Assembly: GCA_027491085.1 (NCBI GenBank)
Contig: JAIXWW010000011.1
Coordinates: 62,001 to 126,000, forward strand
Source: Bacteroidota bacterium
GTDB taxonomy: Bacteria; Bacteroidota; Bacteroidia; UKL13-3
Reading direction: 5' to 3'
DNA: 64,000 nucleotides
Made by a program: the position numbers and the translations under genes. A model generated the notes under the pieces. The model made no database searches. It was not told the origin of the DNA and was given only the letters and a program-made list of their open reading frames with translations. Below are positions 1-8,790 of this stretch, piece after piece; positions within the stretch are counted from its first letter, which is position 1, and each line of letters opens with the position of its first letter.

Positions 1-540
1 CCTGACTATACTATTCCGGCTGAAATAAGAAAGGATCATATTCATGTTAAAGGTGCGCTTTGTGCAGCTAGAATAGGAGATGAAATGAATCCAAACAAGG
101 AATCAAGTGGGAGTCAGTTCTACATAGTTCAGGGCCGTAAGTATACCAGACCTGAAATAGAGAATTTAATAAATTCGCGAAACTTCCAACGAAAACAAAA
201 AATATTCAATGATTATGTTTCAAAAGACTCAAGCATTTCAAAAAAATTATCAGAATTGCAGCAAACTAAAGGCAAGGAAGCTATTTTAAAATATTTAAGC
301 GAATTACAGCCAACCATTGATAAACTTTACGAAAGTAAAGAATATCTATATACCTCTGATCAGGTTTTATCCTACACAGAGAAAGGTGGTGCTCCTCATT
401 TAGACAATGAATATACCGTTTTTGGGAGATTAGTTTCGGGAATGGATGTTTTAGATAAAATTTCAACTGTTTATACCAATCCACAAACTAATAGACCCAT
501 TATTGATCTAAGGATGAATATTAGTATTGTAAAAAGATAA
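1..540 (+). CDS. Cyclophilin-type peptidyl-prolyl isomerase (5'-truncated by window edge)
   Basis: The reading frame is open from base 1, so the gene starts upstream; the first ATG inside the window (base 85) is internal. Cyclophilins catalyse cis-trans isomerisation of proline peptide bonds, here probably in the periplasm. Visible family signatures are GALCAARIGD, the active-site strand SSGSQFYIVQG, and near the end EYTVFGRLVSGMDVLDKI. Between the last two sits an insert of about 70 charged residues, which is usual in Bacteroidota cyclophilins. The N-terminal part with the catalytic arginine and any signal peptide lies outside the window. The next gene starts 21 bp after the stop, so the two are probably co-transcribed. 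Confidence 0.93.
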   Translation, partial: PDYTIPAEIRKDHIHVKGALCAARIGDEMNPNKESSGSQFYIVQGRKYTRPEIENLINSRNFQRKQKIFNDYVSKDSSISKKLSELQQTKGKEAILKYLSELQPTIDKLYESKEYLYTSDQVLSYTEKGGAPHLDNEYTVFGRLVSGMDVLDKISTVYTNPQTNRPIIDLRMNISIVKR

Positions 541-561
541 TCTGAAAAAGTATATTGTATT

Positions 562-3102
562 TTGAAAAATAGCCTAGCACTTTTATTCTTATTTGTTAAT
601 TGTTTGAGTGTTTTTGCTCAACAAAATAATGACGAAGTTACTACTGTAACTGGTAAAATTATTGACAAACGTAATAAAGAACCTTTACCATTTGTTACTA
701 TTACTTTTAAAGGAACACGTATTGGTGTTACCAGCGACTTTGAAGGGAATTTTAAATTAAAAACTACCTTAAAAGTTGATTCAATAAAAGCGAGTTATGT
801 TGGTTATAAAACTTATTACAAACGCATTAATTATGGCCAATCTCAAAATCTGAACATTGAAATGATGGAAGGAGGTTCGGAGTTAAAAGCCGTAACCGTG
901 AGGGCTGGGATTAACCCTGCACTTAGAATCATAAATAATGCGCGAAAAAATAGAGATAAAAATAACCAAGAAAACTTAAAAGCATACCAATACGATAGTT
1001 ACAATAAAGTAGATATTTCACTGAACAATGTGAGTGATGAAATGAAAAACAGAACCATGTTTAAACCCATTAAAGGTTTATTTGATACTGCTTTTCAAAT
1101 GAAAAATGAAGAAGGTAAATACATACTGCCACTGTTCATTAACGAAACTTTTAGTCAGTATTACTACAATAAAATCCCTTCAAAAAACAAAGAAGTAATG
1201 ATTGCCAGCAGTACTACAGGAATAGGTGTGGGCGATAAAAGTTTCATTACCGATTTAATGGGAACAAGTCTTCAAAATTTTAATTTTAACGAAAACTTTG
1301 TTCGTATTTTAGCAAAAGATTTTATTTCACCATTAAGCAATGTTTGCCATAATTTTTACATTTATACATTACTTGATTCAACCATTGAAAACGGCAAAAA
1401 AAACTATAAACTCCAACTGAATTTAAAAAGTGAACAAGATTTAGGTTTTTTAGGTAACATGTGGATTGAAGAAGGAACATGGGCTCTAACGCGCATTGAT
1501 GTTGAAATATCGAAATATGCCAATATTAACTTTATTGATAGAATAAAATTACAACAAGAACTGAAGCAAACTACAGCAGGGCCTTTCATTCCATTTAAAA
1601 ACAGAATGATTATTGATGTAGCCGAAATGACTAAAAATACCAGTGGGGTTATTGCTAAGTTTTATAATTCAGCATCTAATATTGAAGTAAACCAACCAAA
1701 AGAAATGGCTTTTTATGACAGGTTAATTGAAAGAGCCGAGGAGAATGAATTAGAAAAAGACACCAATTTTTGGATTAGCAAACGTCCTGAAGCATTTACC
1801 CCAATTGAAAGAAGAATGTTTAATATGGTTGATTCTATTAAAAACTTACCTGCCATACAAACTTATATTGATGTAGTTAGATTGGTAGTGGAGGGTTATA
1901 AACGTGTTGGAGGAATTGATTGGGGACCTTATGTATTTTTATATGGTTACAATAACGCTGAAGGAAATAGAGTAAGATTTGGGTTTAAAACCAATGCTAC
2001 TTTTAGTAAACAATGGGTTTTAAAATCACATTTAGCATATGGTTTTAAAGATGAAAAATTTAAATATGGACTATCGGCCGATTACATAAGTAACAGAAAA
2101 GATTGGACGGTATGGAGCGCTGGTTATAGAGACGACTATGATGTGCTTGGAATAACTACTGATTTTGGACCCGGAAATAACTCTTCAAATATTTTTCAAG
2201 CCATCAGCATTTTTGCAAAAGGAATTAGAATTAACAGGACTCAAGAGCTAAAACTAGGTTTATTTAAACAATTTAGCCGCGATTGGTCTTATAAAATAAA
2301 TGCTCAATACAATACATTTGAACCTCGAGGAGAAAGCTTTAAATTCAAGTATTTAACAAATAATATTGATACTGCCACCAGTTTTAACAACGCACAATTA
2401 ACAGCTGAAATTCGTTGGGCTTATAAAGAATTATTAATTGCTAGAGGCAATGATAGATTAAGACTAAAAAGATCATTAATACCTGCCTTAACACTTACCT
2501 ACACACATGGTTTTAGCGGTATTTTGGGAAGTAATTTTGATTATAATAAAATACAATTAAACATTTGGCACCATGCCAATACCGGCAAGTTTGGTACTGC
2601 CGATTATTGGTTTACCACTGGAAAAATATTTGGTAAATTACCTTATCCGTTATTGGATGTGGCAAGGGGTAATCAAGTATTTATTTACTCAGATTTCAAT
2701 TATAGTTTGATGGATGTATATGAATTTGTGAGTGATCAATATGCACACTTTACCTATATCCAACATTTTGAAGGTTTGTTCCTAAATAAAATTCCAATTG
2801 TTAAAAATTGGAAATGGAGGAATTTTGCCTTTGTAAAAGCTGCTTATGGCAGTTTAAGCAATGAAAACAGAAGTTTGATGCCCGAAGAAAAACCTATCAT
2901 TAATAAAGAAGATAGAACTTATAATAGAGTAAGTTCATTTAAAGACAATATTCCTTATGTAGAAGTGGGTTATGGTTTCGAAAACATTTTTAGGATAATA
3001 TCCATCAATATGGTTCATCGCTTAACTTATTTAGCACCCGTACCTGATTATCCTTCACACAGAAGTTGGGGTATAAATCTTGGATTGAAATTCCAATTTT
3101 AG
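562..3102 (+). CDS. DUF5686 / carboxypeptidase-regulatory-like outer-membrane protein
   Basis: An 846-residue protein starting at TTG; the residues right after it form a good signal peptide (KNSLALLFLFVNCLSVFAQ), which supports this start. Residues about 27-110 are a carboxypeptidase-D regulatory-like beta-sandwich (VTGKIIDKRNKEPLPFV, then DFEGNFKL). The rest matches the DUF5686 pattern: a middle region followed by many alternating aromatic/polar strands, ending in GLKFQF, a terminal beta-barrel strand with C-terminal Phe. The location is therefore probably the outer membrane. The molecular function of DUF5686 is not known to me. It follows a cyclophilin gene closely, and a hairpin with a T-run lies 19 bp after the stop. 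Confidence 0.85.
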   Translation: MKNSLALLFLFVNCLSVFAQQNNDEVTTVTGKIIDKRNKEPLPFVTITFKGTRIGVTSDFEGNFKLKTTLKVDSIKASYVGYKTYYKRINYGQSQNLNIEMMEGGSELKAVTVRAGINPALRIINNARKNRDKNNQENLKAYQYDSYNKVDISLNNVSDEMKNRTMFKPIKGLFDTAFQMKNEEGKYILPLFINETFSQYYYNKIPSKNKEVMIASSTTGIGVGDKSFITDLMGTSLQNFNFNENFVRILAKDFISPLSNVCHNFYIYTLLDSTIENGKKNYKLQLNLKSEQDLGFLGNMWIEEGTWALTRIDVEISKYANINFIDRIKLQQELKQTTAGPFIPFKNRMIIDVAEMTKNTSGVIAKFYNSASNIEVNQPKEMAFYDRLIERAEENELEKDTNFWISKRPEAFTPIERRMFNMVDSIKNLPAIQTYIDVVRLVVEGYKRVGGIDWGPYVFLYGYNNAEGNRVRFGFKTNATFSKQWVLKSHLAYGFKDEKFKYGLSADYISNRKDWTVWSAGYRDDYDVLGITTDFGPGNNSSNIFQAISIFAKGIRINRTQELKLGLFKQFSRDWSYKINAQYNTFEPRGESFKFKYLTNNIDTATSFNNAQLTAEIRWAYKELLIARGNDRLRLKRSLIPALTLTYTHGFSGILGSNFDYNKIQLNIWHHANTGKFGTADYWFTTGKIFGKLPYPLLDVARGNQVFIYSDFNYSLMDVYEFVSDQYAHFTYIQHFEGLFLNKIPIVKNWKWRNFAFVKAAYGSLSNENRSLMPEEKPIINKEDRTYNRVSSFKDNIPYVEVGYGFENIFRIISINMVHRLTYLAPVPDYPSHRSWGINLGLKFQF

Positions 3103-3120
3103 GTATCTTATTTATTTAAT

Positions 3121-3162
3121 CAATTGCTTAATACATGGTAGTTTTAAGCAATTGATTTTTTA
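3121..3162 (+). terminator. Rho-independent terminator of the DUF5686 gene
   Basis: Perfect 10-bp arms CAATTGCTTA (3121-3130) and TAAGCAATTG (3145-3154) with a 14-nt loop, followed by ATTTTTTA. It sits just after the stop at 3102 and before the convergent gene ending at 3243. Confidence 0.6.
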
Positions 3163-3242
3163 TAACCCACTACATTATACTTTTACATTTTAAACTTGCT
3201 TTATTTTGCGATTTTATAATCTCAAAATAATTAAAATTCAGC

Positions 3243-3725
3243 CTACATTAAGCCTAGTATATTACAAATATCTTCTTCGATAGTGGTTTTAGGTTTTTCA
3301 ATGATTCTACCTTGTTCTTTTCCATCTTTAAAAAAAATAAAAGTAGGAATATTGGTAACTTGAATGACAGAAATATTTAGGGCTGAAGATTTTTTACTTT
3401 CATCTACCATAATCATTTCAATGCTTTGTTCTGGAACTCCAATATCATTAATAATTTTAAAAAACCGAGGTAATTCACGTTGCGTATCACCACACCATGA
3501 ACCTGCCACTACCAATACTTTCAAATCTTCTTTTAATGGTTTTAGCTGATTAATCAAAGCTTGATTTGGTTTGTAACTATTATATTCCTCAGTAAACCAT
3601 GCATAACTTTTGTTATTAACCAAAGTAGCCTGAGTTGCTCTTCCATTTAATACCATATTCTTATTTTTAAACACACCACAAGAACCAAAAATAACTAATA
3701 ATACTAATAATACTTTGCTTTTCAT
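3243..3725 (-). CDS. Thioredoxin-fold lipoprotein with a single active-site cysteine
   Basis: A 160-residue protein with an N-terminal hydrophobic stretch ending in FGSC, a plausible Bacteroidota lipobox, so probably periplasm-facing and membrane-anchored. The thioredoxin fold is indicated by VLVVAGSWCGDTQRELPRF and by NIPTFIFFKDGKE, which contains the cis-proline. The usual WCxxC is WCGDT here: only the first cysteine remains. Such a protein could act as a monothiol isomerase-like or thiol-binding protein rather than a classic dithiol oxidoreductase; this is inference. The stop of the upstream cytochrome-like gene is 1 bp away, so the two genes are probably co-transcribed. Confidence 0.82.
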   Translation of the reverse strand: MKSKVLLVLLVIFGSCGVFKNKNMVLNGRATQATLVNNKSYAWFTEEYNSYKPNQALINQLKPLKEDLKVLVVAGSWCGDTQRELPRFFKIINDIGVPEQSIEMIMVDESKKSSALNISVIQVTNIPTFIFFKDGKEQGRIIEKPKTTIEEDICNILGLM

Positions 3726-3726
3726 A

Positions 3727-4194
3727 TTATTCTATAATTGGCATTTTCTTTATTCTGCGCAATGGGCCACTGCAATAATTTTCATGGCAACTAATACATG
3801 CACCAATCATTAAATTATAATATTTTTTTTGCTCGGTAGGATGGTCAAAAATAGCTTTGTGTGCGGCTTGATAAATTTTGGCATTTTCAAAAAACTGAGG
3901 TTCTAGTACGTTTTTATCTGTGGGCTCTACCAAGTAAAAACGAATAAATGGAAACGATAAACTATCTATGCTTTCTCCTCTTAAAAGTTTAGCTTTCATA
4001 CTATCGGCATTAGCCGCCATTTGGCGCATCATCAAGGCCATAGGTTTAGGCTTATTGGGGTCCTTTATGGTTTCAATAACTTGAGCTGTATCGCCACTTG
4101 CAGTGGTGGCATTTTGTTGGTTATTATTAGAACAAGCATTAAATATAATACCCGAAAACATAATGAACACTATAAAATGAATTACTTTTTTCAT
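3727..4194 (-). CDS. Cytochrome c'-like lipoprotein with one CxxCH
   Basis: I chose the ATG at 4194 (155 residues) because it begins KKVIHFIVFIMFSG...FNAC, a lipoprotein signal, and because the longer reading frame back to 4218 runs into a terminator hairpin. A single haem-attachment motif CISCH lies about 20 residues from the C-terminus, the arrangement of class II cytochromes (c'). The preceding region is largely helical and rich in Met, Lys and Ala, consistent with a four-helix bundle. A role in periplasmic electron transfer or gas binding is possible, but the axial ligand and partners cannot be told from sequence alone. It lies directly before the thioredoxin-like lipoprotein. Confidence 0.7.
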   Translation of the reverse strand: MKKVIHFIVFIMFSGIIFNACSNNNQQNATTASGDTAQVIETIKDPNKPKPMALMMRQMAANADSMKAKLLRGESIDSLSFPFIRFYLVEPTDKNVLEPQFFENAKIYQAAHKAIFDHPTEQKKYYNLMIGACISCHENYCSGPLRRIKKMPIIE

Positions 4195-4210
4195 ATTTTT
4201 TACTTTCATA

Positions 4211-4245
4211 AAATACAAACAGCCAATAAAAACTTATTGGCTGTT
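4211..4245 (-). terminator. Hairpin between the DUF4920 and cytochrome genes
   Basis: Perfect 12-bp arms AACAGCCAATAA (4218-4229) and TTATTGGCTGTT (4234-4245) with a 4-nt loop, followed on the minus strand by a moderately T-rich stretch. It lies 23 bp beyond the stop of the DUF4920 gene and separates it from the next two genes. Confidence 0.65.
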
Positions 4246-4268
4246 CGCATTAATTATTATACTTTAAA

Positions 4269-4781
4269 TTATTTTAAAATAACACCATTTGCTTCAAAAA
4301 CCAATTCTCTTTTAGGCTCTTTTATAGCAGCAATAGCTTCTTTACTTTGGTTATCATCTTTGGCATATTCTTTCAAATCTGCAATGCTTGTTTCTTCAAT
4401 TTTTGCAACACCTTCTACAATAGCTGTTTTACCTGAACAATCCATAGGCATAAAAAATGCATAATCTTTAAAAGTTACACGAATACTTTCGCCTTCGGCA
4501 TTTTTAATATTCATCCAGCATCCCTTTTTTTGGCAAACTGCCTCTACTTCTCCAACTAATTTGGTGTTTAGTTCCTTTTTTTCGCCCATTGCGCCTTTTA
4601 AGTCAGCTAATGCTATTGCACCATCTTCGCTAATTTTGGCACCAAAATACTGTGCTTGAGCAGTAGTATCTACTTCGGTTTTAGTAGTGTCGGCAGCGGG
4701 AGTTTCTTGTTTTGGAGCTTCATTGTTGCCACAAGAAGCCATAACCAATGCTACAGTAGCAAATAAAAATATTTTTTTCAT
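4269..4781 (-). CDS. DUF4920 lipoprotein
   Basis: The ATG at 4781 gives a 170-residue protein beginning with a lipoprotein signal (KKIFLFATVALVMASC); the upstream in-frame ATG at 4808 would put nine polar residues before it. After a Thr/Glu-rich linker the domain shows VEAVCQKKGCWMNI and later FKDYAFFMPMDCSGKTA, the cysteine/methionine-rich hallmark of DUF4920. Its function is unknown to me; the conserved Cys, Met and His-poor pattern makes metal or redox chemistry conceivable. It stands with two other periplasmic lipoproteins that carry redox motifs (cytochrome c'-like and thioredoxin-like), although a hairpin separates the transcription units. Confidence 0.85.
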   Translation of the reverse strand: MKKIFLFATVALVMASCGNNEAPKQETPAADTTKTEVDTTAQAQYFGAKISEDGAIALADLKGAMGEKKELNTKLVGEVEAVCQKKGCWMNIKNAEGESIRVTFKDYAFFMPMDCSGKTAIVEGVAKIEETSIADLKEYAKDDNQSKEAIAAIKEPKRELVFEANGVILK

Positions 4782-4961
4782 GTTATTATTTTTGAGTTTT
4801 AAAGCCACGAATTAAAACAATTATTACAATATTTTACCTAACATTTCTTTATGCCCTAAATTTTAGACTAATTTTAAGGGCGTAATCACTAAAGAATAAT
4901 GAACCAATTATTTTTAAGCAATTTGGTTTGTAAATAAGGTTTGCGATAAAAATTTTGAGGC

Positions 4962-5270
4962 TTAGCGTTTTTTAAGTAAAAACTTATAATATGTTTTGTG
5001 GCATTTGTAGCACACATAATGCTTAGCATTTATCCATGGTAGCTTACTGAAAAAAAAACTGCTTTTTATTCTATCAGTATTTCCATTTTTGCAACGAGGA
5101 CAATAATTTTGGGGAATAAAAGTAAAGCGAATTTTAATAAACTGATGTATTAAAAAAGAAACAGCAGCTAAATAAAAAACAATTGGCAAATAATAATTAA
5201 TTGAATTTGCTGTAGGTTCCACTTTTTTTCTTTCAAAGATAGTTAGTTTTGTACACATGCTTTTTGCCAA
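4962..5270 (-). CDS. Small membrane protein with a C-terminal zinc ribbon (copy 1 of 4)
   Basis: A 102-residue protein with one clear membrane segment (residues about 27-47), then a basic stretch and a four-cysteine ribbon: CPRC ... CYKC, followed by HKTYYKF. Between the cysteine pairs there is a conserved block: [DE]-R-x-[KR]-S, a hydrophobic-Pro pair (KLPW) and [AS]-[KR]-x-[FY]. Three homologues with the same layout lie at 20463-20762, 20998-21315 and 21566-21880. I do not recognise a named family. The ribbon presumably faces the cytoplasm if the N-terminus is out, but topology is uncertain. An alternative start at the fifth codon (Met) is possible. Confidence 0.6.
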   Translation of the reverse strand: MAKSMCTKLTIFERKKVEPTANSINYYLPIVFYLAAVSFLIHQFIKIRFTFIPQNYCPRCKNGNTDRIKSSFFFSKLPWINAKHYVCYKCHKTYYKFLLKKR

Positions 5271-5340
5271 AATTTAGCATTATTTTACACTAAATAGCTT
5301 GTTAACTTCAAATTATTAATTTCAACACGTAAGGTAAATT

Positions 5341-5373
5341 AGAGCTGAAAGGTTTTAAAAAACCGTCAGCTCT
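5341..5373. repeat. Palindromic intergenic element (REP-like), copy A
   Basis: Arms AGAGCTGA (5341-5348) and TCAGCTCT (5366-5373) with extra pairing inside, followed by TTGTATCCTGAA. A related hairpin followed by nearly the same tail (TTGTATCCCGAA) lies at 5978-6009. The rest of the 381-bp gap 5271-5651 holds nothing else that I recognise. Confidence 0.5.
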
Positions 5374-5651
5374 TTGTATCCTGAATAAAAACATGACAAT
5401 TCTATAAAGTAATAATTAAAAAAGGTTGCTAGTAAGGCAACACTGCAAGCTTTGTGCTAATAAAGTGTGAAATCTATGCTAATTAACATCACCCGATTTG
5501 AATGCCAATTATTAAAATAAAAAATAAATGCAATAAATTTTTTTTCCATAGTTGCATGCATTAACATAACTTTTACACTATACAGTACAAGTAGTTTAAC
5601 AAAAAGAAATTTAGTTTAACTTACATCCATAATAATAATTTATAAAAATTA

Positions 5652-5927
5652 ATGAATAGCAATTACTGGTACATGTTAGAAATTACCATAGAAAATCAAC
5701 GGGAGTTTGAGCAGTATTTAAATTCTTTATTAAAGAATTTAAATACCACTCCTTTTGTAATTCATGCTTTTAAATCCATAAGTACAAATAATATAACAGT
5801 TCAGTACTTTATTTATGAAGAGGTTCAGTATTTGTTTTCAATTATAAAATTAAAGTACTGGCAAATAATAATGTGTAAACAACCCGATATGAGTGACCTA
5901 GTAGAAGTAAAAATTAACAATATGTAG
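5652..5927 (+). CDS. Hypothetical small protein
   Basis: A 91-residue acidic-aromatic protein of unknown family, starting at ATG in an AT-rich leader. It has no signal peptide, no convincing membrane segment and no cysteine cluster; predicted alternation suggests a small alpha/beta fold. It is the only gene between two related palindromic elements (5341 and 5978), and both flanking genes are on the opposite strand, so it is an isolated transcription unit. It may be a lineage-specific gene. Coding status rests on the open frame alone. Confidence 0.4.
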   Translation: MNSNYWYMLEITIENQREFEQYLNSLLKNLNTTPFVIHAFKSISTNNITVQYFIYEEVQYLFSIIKLKYWQIIMCKQPDMSDLVEVKINNM

Positions 5928-5977
5928 TTATTTATATTTTTTACTACCATCTCAAGGGGTAAACCAAAAGTGTAAAA

Positions 5978-6009
5978 AGATCTGACAGCTTTTAAAAACT
6001 GTTAGGTCT
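5978..6009. repeat. Palindromic intergenic element (REP-like), copy B
   Basis: Arms AGATCTGACAG and CTGTTAGGTCT pair over 11 bp with two G-U pairs around an A/T-rich loop. The 3' flank CTTGTATCCCGAA matches that of copy A. It may also serve as terminator of the small gene ending at 5927. Confidence 0.5.
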
Positions 6010-6093
6010 TGTATCCCGAACGAAACTTTACGAACTAACAGATGAAGAAATTAAAATAGTACAGGGGGAATAGCTTTAAAAAAAGAGAGTTTA

Positions 6094-6726
6094 TCATATC
6101 AAGCCTTTTTCATGTGCAAACGACATTAATTCTGCAGTGTTTTTAAGAGATAATTTTTTTAAGATATTTTTTCTATGTGTAACTACTGTGTATGTACTCA
6201 AAAATAATTTTTCAGATATTTCATTACTATTATTTCCTTCGCCAAGCAAACATATTATTTCAATTTCCCTAGGTGTTAAAGAAAATGTTTTTGCAAAATC
6301 ATCTTCAGGTAAATTTTTAAAATTGTTTTCAAGTTCTTTACTAATATATTTCTCTCCTTTATTTAATATTTCAATAGCATTTAACAATTCTGCCTTACCA
6401 GCATTTTTAAGAATATATGCAGACGCTCCTGATTTAAAAAACTCTCGAATAAACGCGTTTTCATTATACATAGTCAGTATAATTACTTTGCATTTTGGGT
6501 ATTTTTGTTTAATTAATTTACATGTTTCAAATCCATTTGGTTTTGGCATATTTACATCAAGTATCGCTATATCTATCTGATGTATTTCAAAAGAATCCAT
6601 TACCTGTGTTCCAGTTTTTGCCTCAGCTACAATTTCAAAATAAGGAAAATTAGAAAAAATTAATTTTAATCCATCCAAAAATAACTGATGATCGTCTGCA
6701 ATTAATATTTTAGTTAAATTGTTCAT
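6094..6726 (-). CDS. NarL/FixJ (LuxR-type) response regulator
   Basis: I place the start at the ATG at 6726 (210 residues, NNLTKILIADDHQLFLDG) rather than the upstream in-frame codon at 6783, because the receiver domain begins at once. The receiver (about 5-125) has the acidic pair in ADDH, the phospho-acceptor in IAILDVNMP and the conserved Lys in YILKNAG. The C-terminal LuxR HTH (about 145-210) reads LTPREIEIICLLGEGNNS and YTVVTHRKNILKKL. The start overlaps the end of the kinase gene by 17 bp, implying translational coupling and a cognate pair. It probably binds DNA as a dimer after phosphorylation; the duplicated palindromes at 8704 and 8791 are candidate sites. Confidence 0.92.
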   Translation of the reverse strand: MNNLTKILIADDHQLFLDGLKLIFSNFPYFEIVAEAKTGTQVMDSFEIHQIDIAILDVNMPKPNGFETCKLIKQKYPKCKVIILTMYNENAFIREFFKSGASAYILKNAGKAELLNAIEILNKGEKYISKELENNFKNLPEDDFAKTFSLTPREIEIICLLGEGNNSNEISEKLFLSTYTVVTHRKNILKKLSLKNTAELMSFAHEKGLI

Positions 6727-8674
6727 CAGTATAAATGGGTATTTCAATGATGATTGTTGTGCCTTTACCTTCTTTAGAGTCAATATTTATTTTACCATTC
6801 ATAGATTCAGTTCTTGATTTTATATTTAATAAGCCACCAGTTCCAGGAACTTTTTGATTGCTGTGATTAAAACCAATTCCATCATCTTCTGTAATTAAAA
6901 TTATTAACTGATTCTCGAATATTAATTGGATGGATGCTTTTTTAGCTTTTGCATGTTTAATAATATTATTTACTAATTCTAAAATAATGCGGTAAATATT
7001 TATTTCAATCTGAGCATCTATTTTTTCTTCAAGGTTAAAAATTTGAAATGAAAAATGAGTTCCACCATTAGAATTTATTCTTTCTATTAAACTTTCTAGC
7101 GTAATTTTCAGTCCAAAATGCTCCAAGCTTGAAGGCATCAAATTATGAGATATATTGCGCAATTCTGTGCAAGCTTTGTCTATCATTTCCAATACGTTTT
7201 GATAGGCGATTGCTTCGTTTTTTTCTAATTTTTTGCTACTTAAATCAATTGATTCAGCATTTAACTTAAGAGTAGAAAGGAGGCTTCCCATGCCATCGTG
7301 CAAATCTTGGGCCACCCGTTTTCTTTCTTTTTCTTCTCCAAAAAACAGTGCACGTTTTATTTCATTTTGCTTTACACTTAACTCCAAACTTTTTATTTCT
7401 ACTGTATTTAATAATTCTGAATTTATTCGCTCTTTGTATCGATTTAATTCTTCCAATTGTTGAATTTGTAACACTTGAATTTTTTCTTTTTCCTCTTTAA
7501 AAATTTTAAGCCTATCAAGTAATGCAATGCTAAGAAGTAAACACTTTAAAATAACAGCAAAAACAACAAAATTATTGGTAAAAACATTGTCCGAAAAACC
7601 ACTAACATTATAAAATAACATCACTCCAATACTTATAATTCCAAATACTAATGAAGGTACAAATATTCTTGCTGATTTGAATTTGTTTATTAAAAATACG
7701 ATTCCTATTAACAATAAAAGTGTATATATAACTGGAATAAATCTGTATAGAACCCAAATGGCGTAATGCAAAGATACAGGACCCAAAAGCGATGCAATAG
7801 CAATTCCTATGGGAATAAGCATATTTAAATACAATAAAATAATGATTTTTTTTGTCATGTATTTTTTTGAAATAAATGATTCAACAAATGCTAGCGCTAC
7901 TATTAGAGATATAGCCATAAAAAAGGTAACTGAACTGGCATTCCATTTTGGAAAATTAGGCCAAAAATATTGATATGCAACTCCACTCAAACACATTTGG
8001 GTCATTAATAAAAATAATATATAAATAGCAAATAATAAGAATACTTTTTCAAGTAAAATAAAAGCTAAATATAAGGAAAGTAAAGTAATTATCATTAATA
8101 CTCCATAATAACCGCCTAATACCAAATTTTTTTTAGCAGAAGATTCTATAAAAGTATCTACTAATTTTAAACTTAAAGGAATATGCAGTTTTCGTCCTCC
8201 TGCATTTAATTTAAAAAATATTTGTTGTGTATCAGTTGGAAATAGTTTTATTAAATAAAGGGGATTTCTATAGTTGATGTTTCTGTTTGTAAATGGTAAA
8301 ACATCGCCACATAAATTACTATCAATTATTTTATTTTGTTGGATATTGTAGTATTTTATATAATCTATAAGAGGGTTGTTTAATTCTAGAACCAATTGTT
8401 TATATTCCTTGCATTTATTTACGATATTAATTTTTATCCAAACGTCTTCAATATATTCCCCTTCTTCAAATAACATTAAATCTTTTTGGTTTTTAATAAA
8501 AACAATGGTGCTATCCGCTAATAAATCTTGAATAGCATATTTGTTTTTTTTACTTAATAAATAGGTACAATATTTATTTAATTCTATTTCTTTTAAATTA
8601 GGTTTGATTAATAGCACATTTTGTCCATGTGTATTTAAAGAAATAAAAACTAATATGAAAAGTAAGCGATACAT
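6710..8674 (-). CDS. 7TMR-DISM sensor histidine kinase (HisKA_3 type)
   Basis: A 654-residue inner-membrane kinase. A signal peptide (to about residue 18) precedes an extracytoplasmic 7TMR-DISMED2-like domain (about 30-170), then seven predicted membrane helices (about 185-390), a coiled coil, and a HisKA_3 dimerisation box (ERKRVAQDLHDGMGSLLSTL) with the phospho-acceptor His in DLHDG. The HATPase domain shows ELVNNIIKHAKA, EDDGIGF and GTGGLLNIKSR. The DISM extracellular domain suggests carbohydrate or related ligand sensing, by family analogy only. It overlaps its response regulator and diverges from the giant surface-protein operon, with a 188-bp shared upstream region. Confidence 0.92.
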   Translation of the reverse strand: MYRLLFILVFISLNTHGQNVLLIKPNLKEIELNKYCTYLLSKKNKYAIQDLLADSTIVFIKNQKDLMLFEEGEYIEDVWIKINIVNKCKEYKQLVLELNNPLIDYIKYYNIQQNKIIDSNLCGDVLPFTNRNINYRNPLYLIKLFPTDTQQIFFKLNAGGRKLHIPLSLKLVDTFIESSAKKNLVLGGYYGVLMIITLLSLYLAFILLEKVFLLFAIYILFLLMTQMCLSGVAYQYFWPNFPKWNASSVTFFMAISLIVALAFVESFISKKYMTKKIIILLYLNMLIPIGIAIASLLGPVSLHYAIWVLYRFIPVIYTLLLLIGIVFLINKFKSARIFVPSLVFGIISIGVMLFYNVSGFSDNVFTNNFVVFAVILKCLLLSIALLDRLKIFKEEKEKIQVLQIQQLEELNRYKERINSELLNTVEIKSLELSVKQNEIKRALFFGEEKERKRVAQDLHDGMGSLLSTLKLNAESIDLSSKKLEKNEAIAYQNVLEMIDKACTELRNISHNLMPSSLEHFGLKITLESLIERINSNGGTHFSFQIFNLEEKIDAQIEINIYRIILELVNNIIKHAKAKKASIQLIFENQLIILITEDDGIGFNHSNQKVPGTGGLLNIKSRTESMNGKINIDSKEGKGTTIIIEIPIYTDEQFN

Positions 8675-8679
8675 TTTTA

Positions 8680-8687
8680 CAAAATTA
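8680..8687 (-). promoter_or_regulatory. Candidate -7 element of the kinase-regulator operon
   Basis: On the minus strand TAATTTTG matches TAnnTTTG and ends 5 bp before the ATG at 8674, implying a very short leader. No TTTG is visible at the usual distance; instead the palindrome 8706-8729 covers the -33 region, as expected for a regulated promoter. Confidence 0.4.
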
Positions 8688-8703
8688 GATTTATTAAATT
8701 AAT

Positions 8704-8730
8704 GAAAAATACCTATTTCTAGGTATTTTA
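8704..8730. promoter_or_regulatory. Palindromic operator candidate, copy 1
   Basis: Arms AAAATACCTA (8706-8715) and TAGGTATTTT (8720-8729) form a perfect inverted repeat around TTTC. The full 27 bp recurs identically at 8791-8817. It is placed 32 bp upstream of the kinase start. A dimeric LuxR-type regulator encoded by the same operon is the simplest candidate ligand (inference). Confidence 0.6.
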
Positions 8731-8790
8731 TTTAATCCAACATGCAAAATTTTATTTATAATAGGTAACATAAACTTAACATTCTTTTTT

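Noticed and set aside
4021..4464. 147-codon open frame on the plus strand
   Set aside because: It lies antisense to the cytochrome and DUF4920 genes, which have clear domain signatures; composition is that of a shadow frame.
5341..5373. CRISPR repeat unit
   Set aside because: Only two imperfectly related palindromes separated by a gene, with no spacer array and no cas genes.
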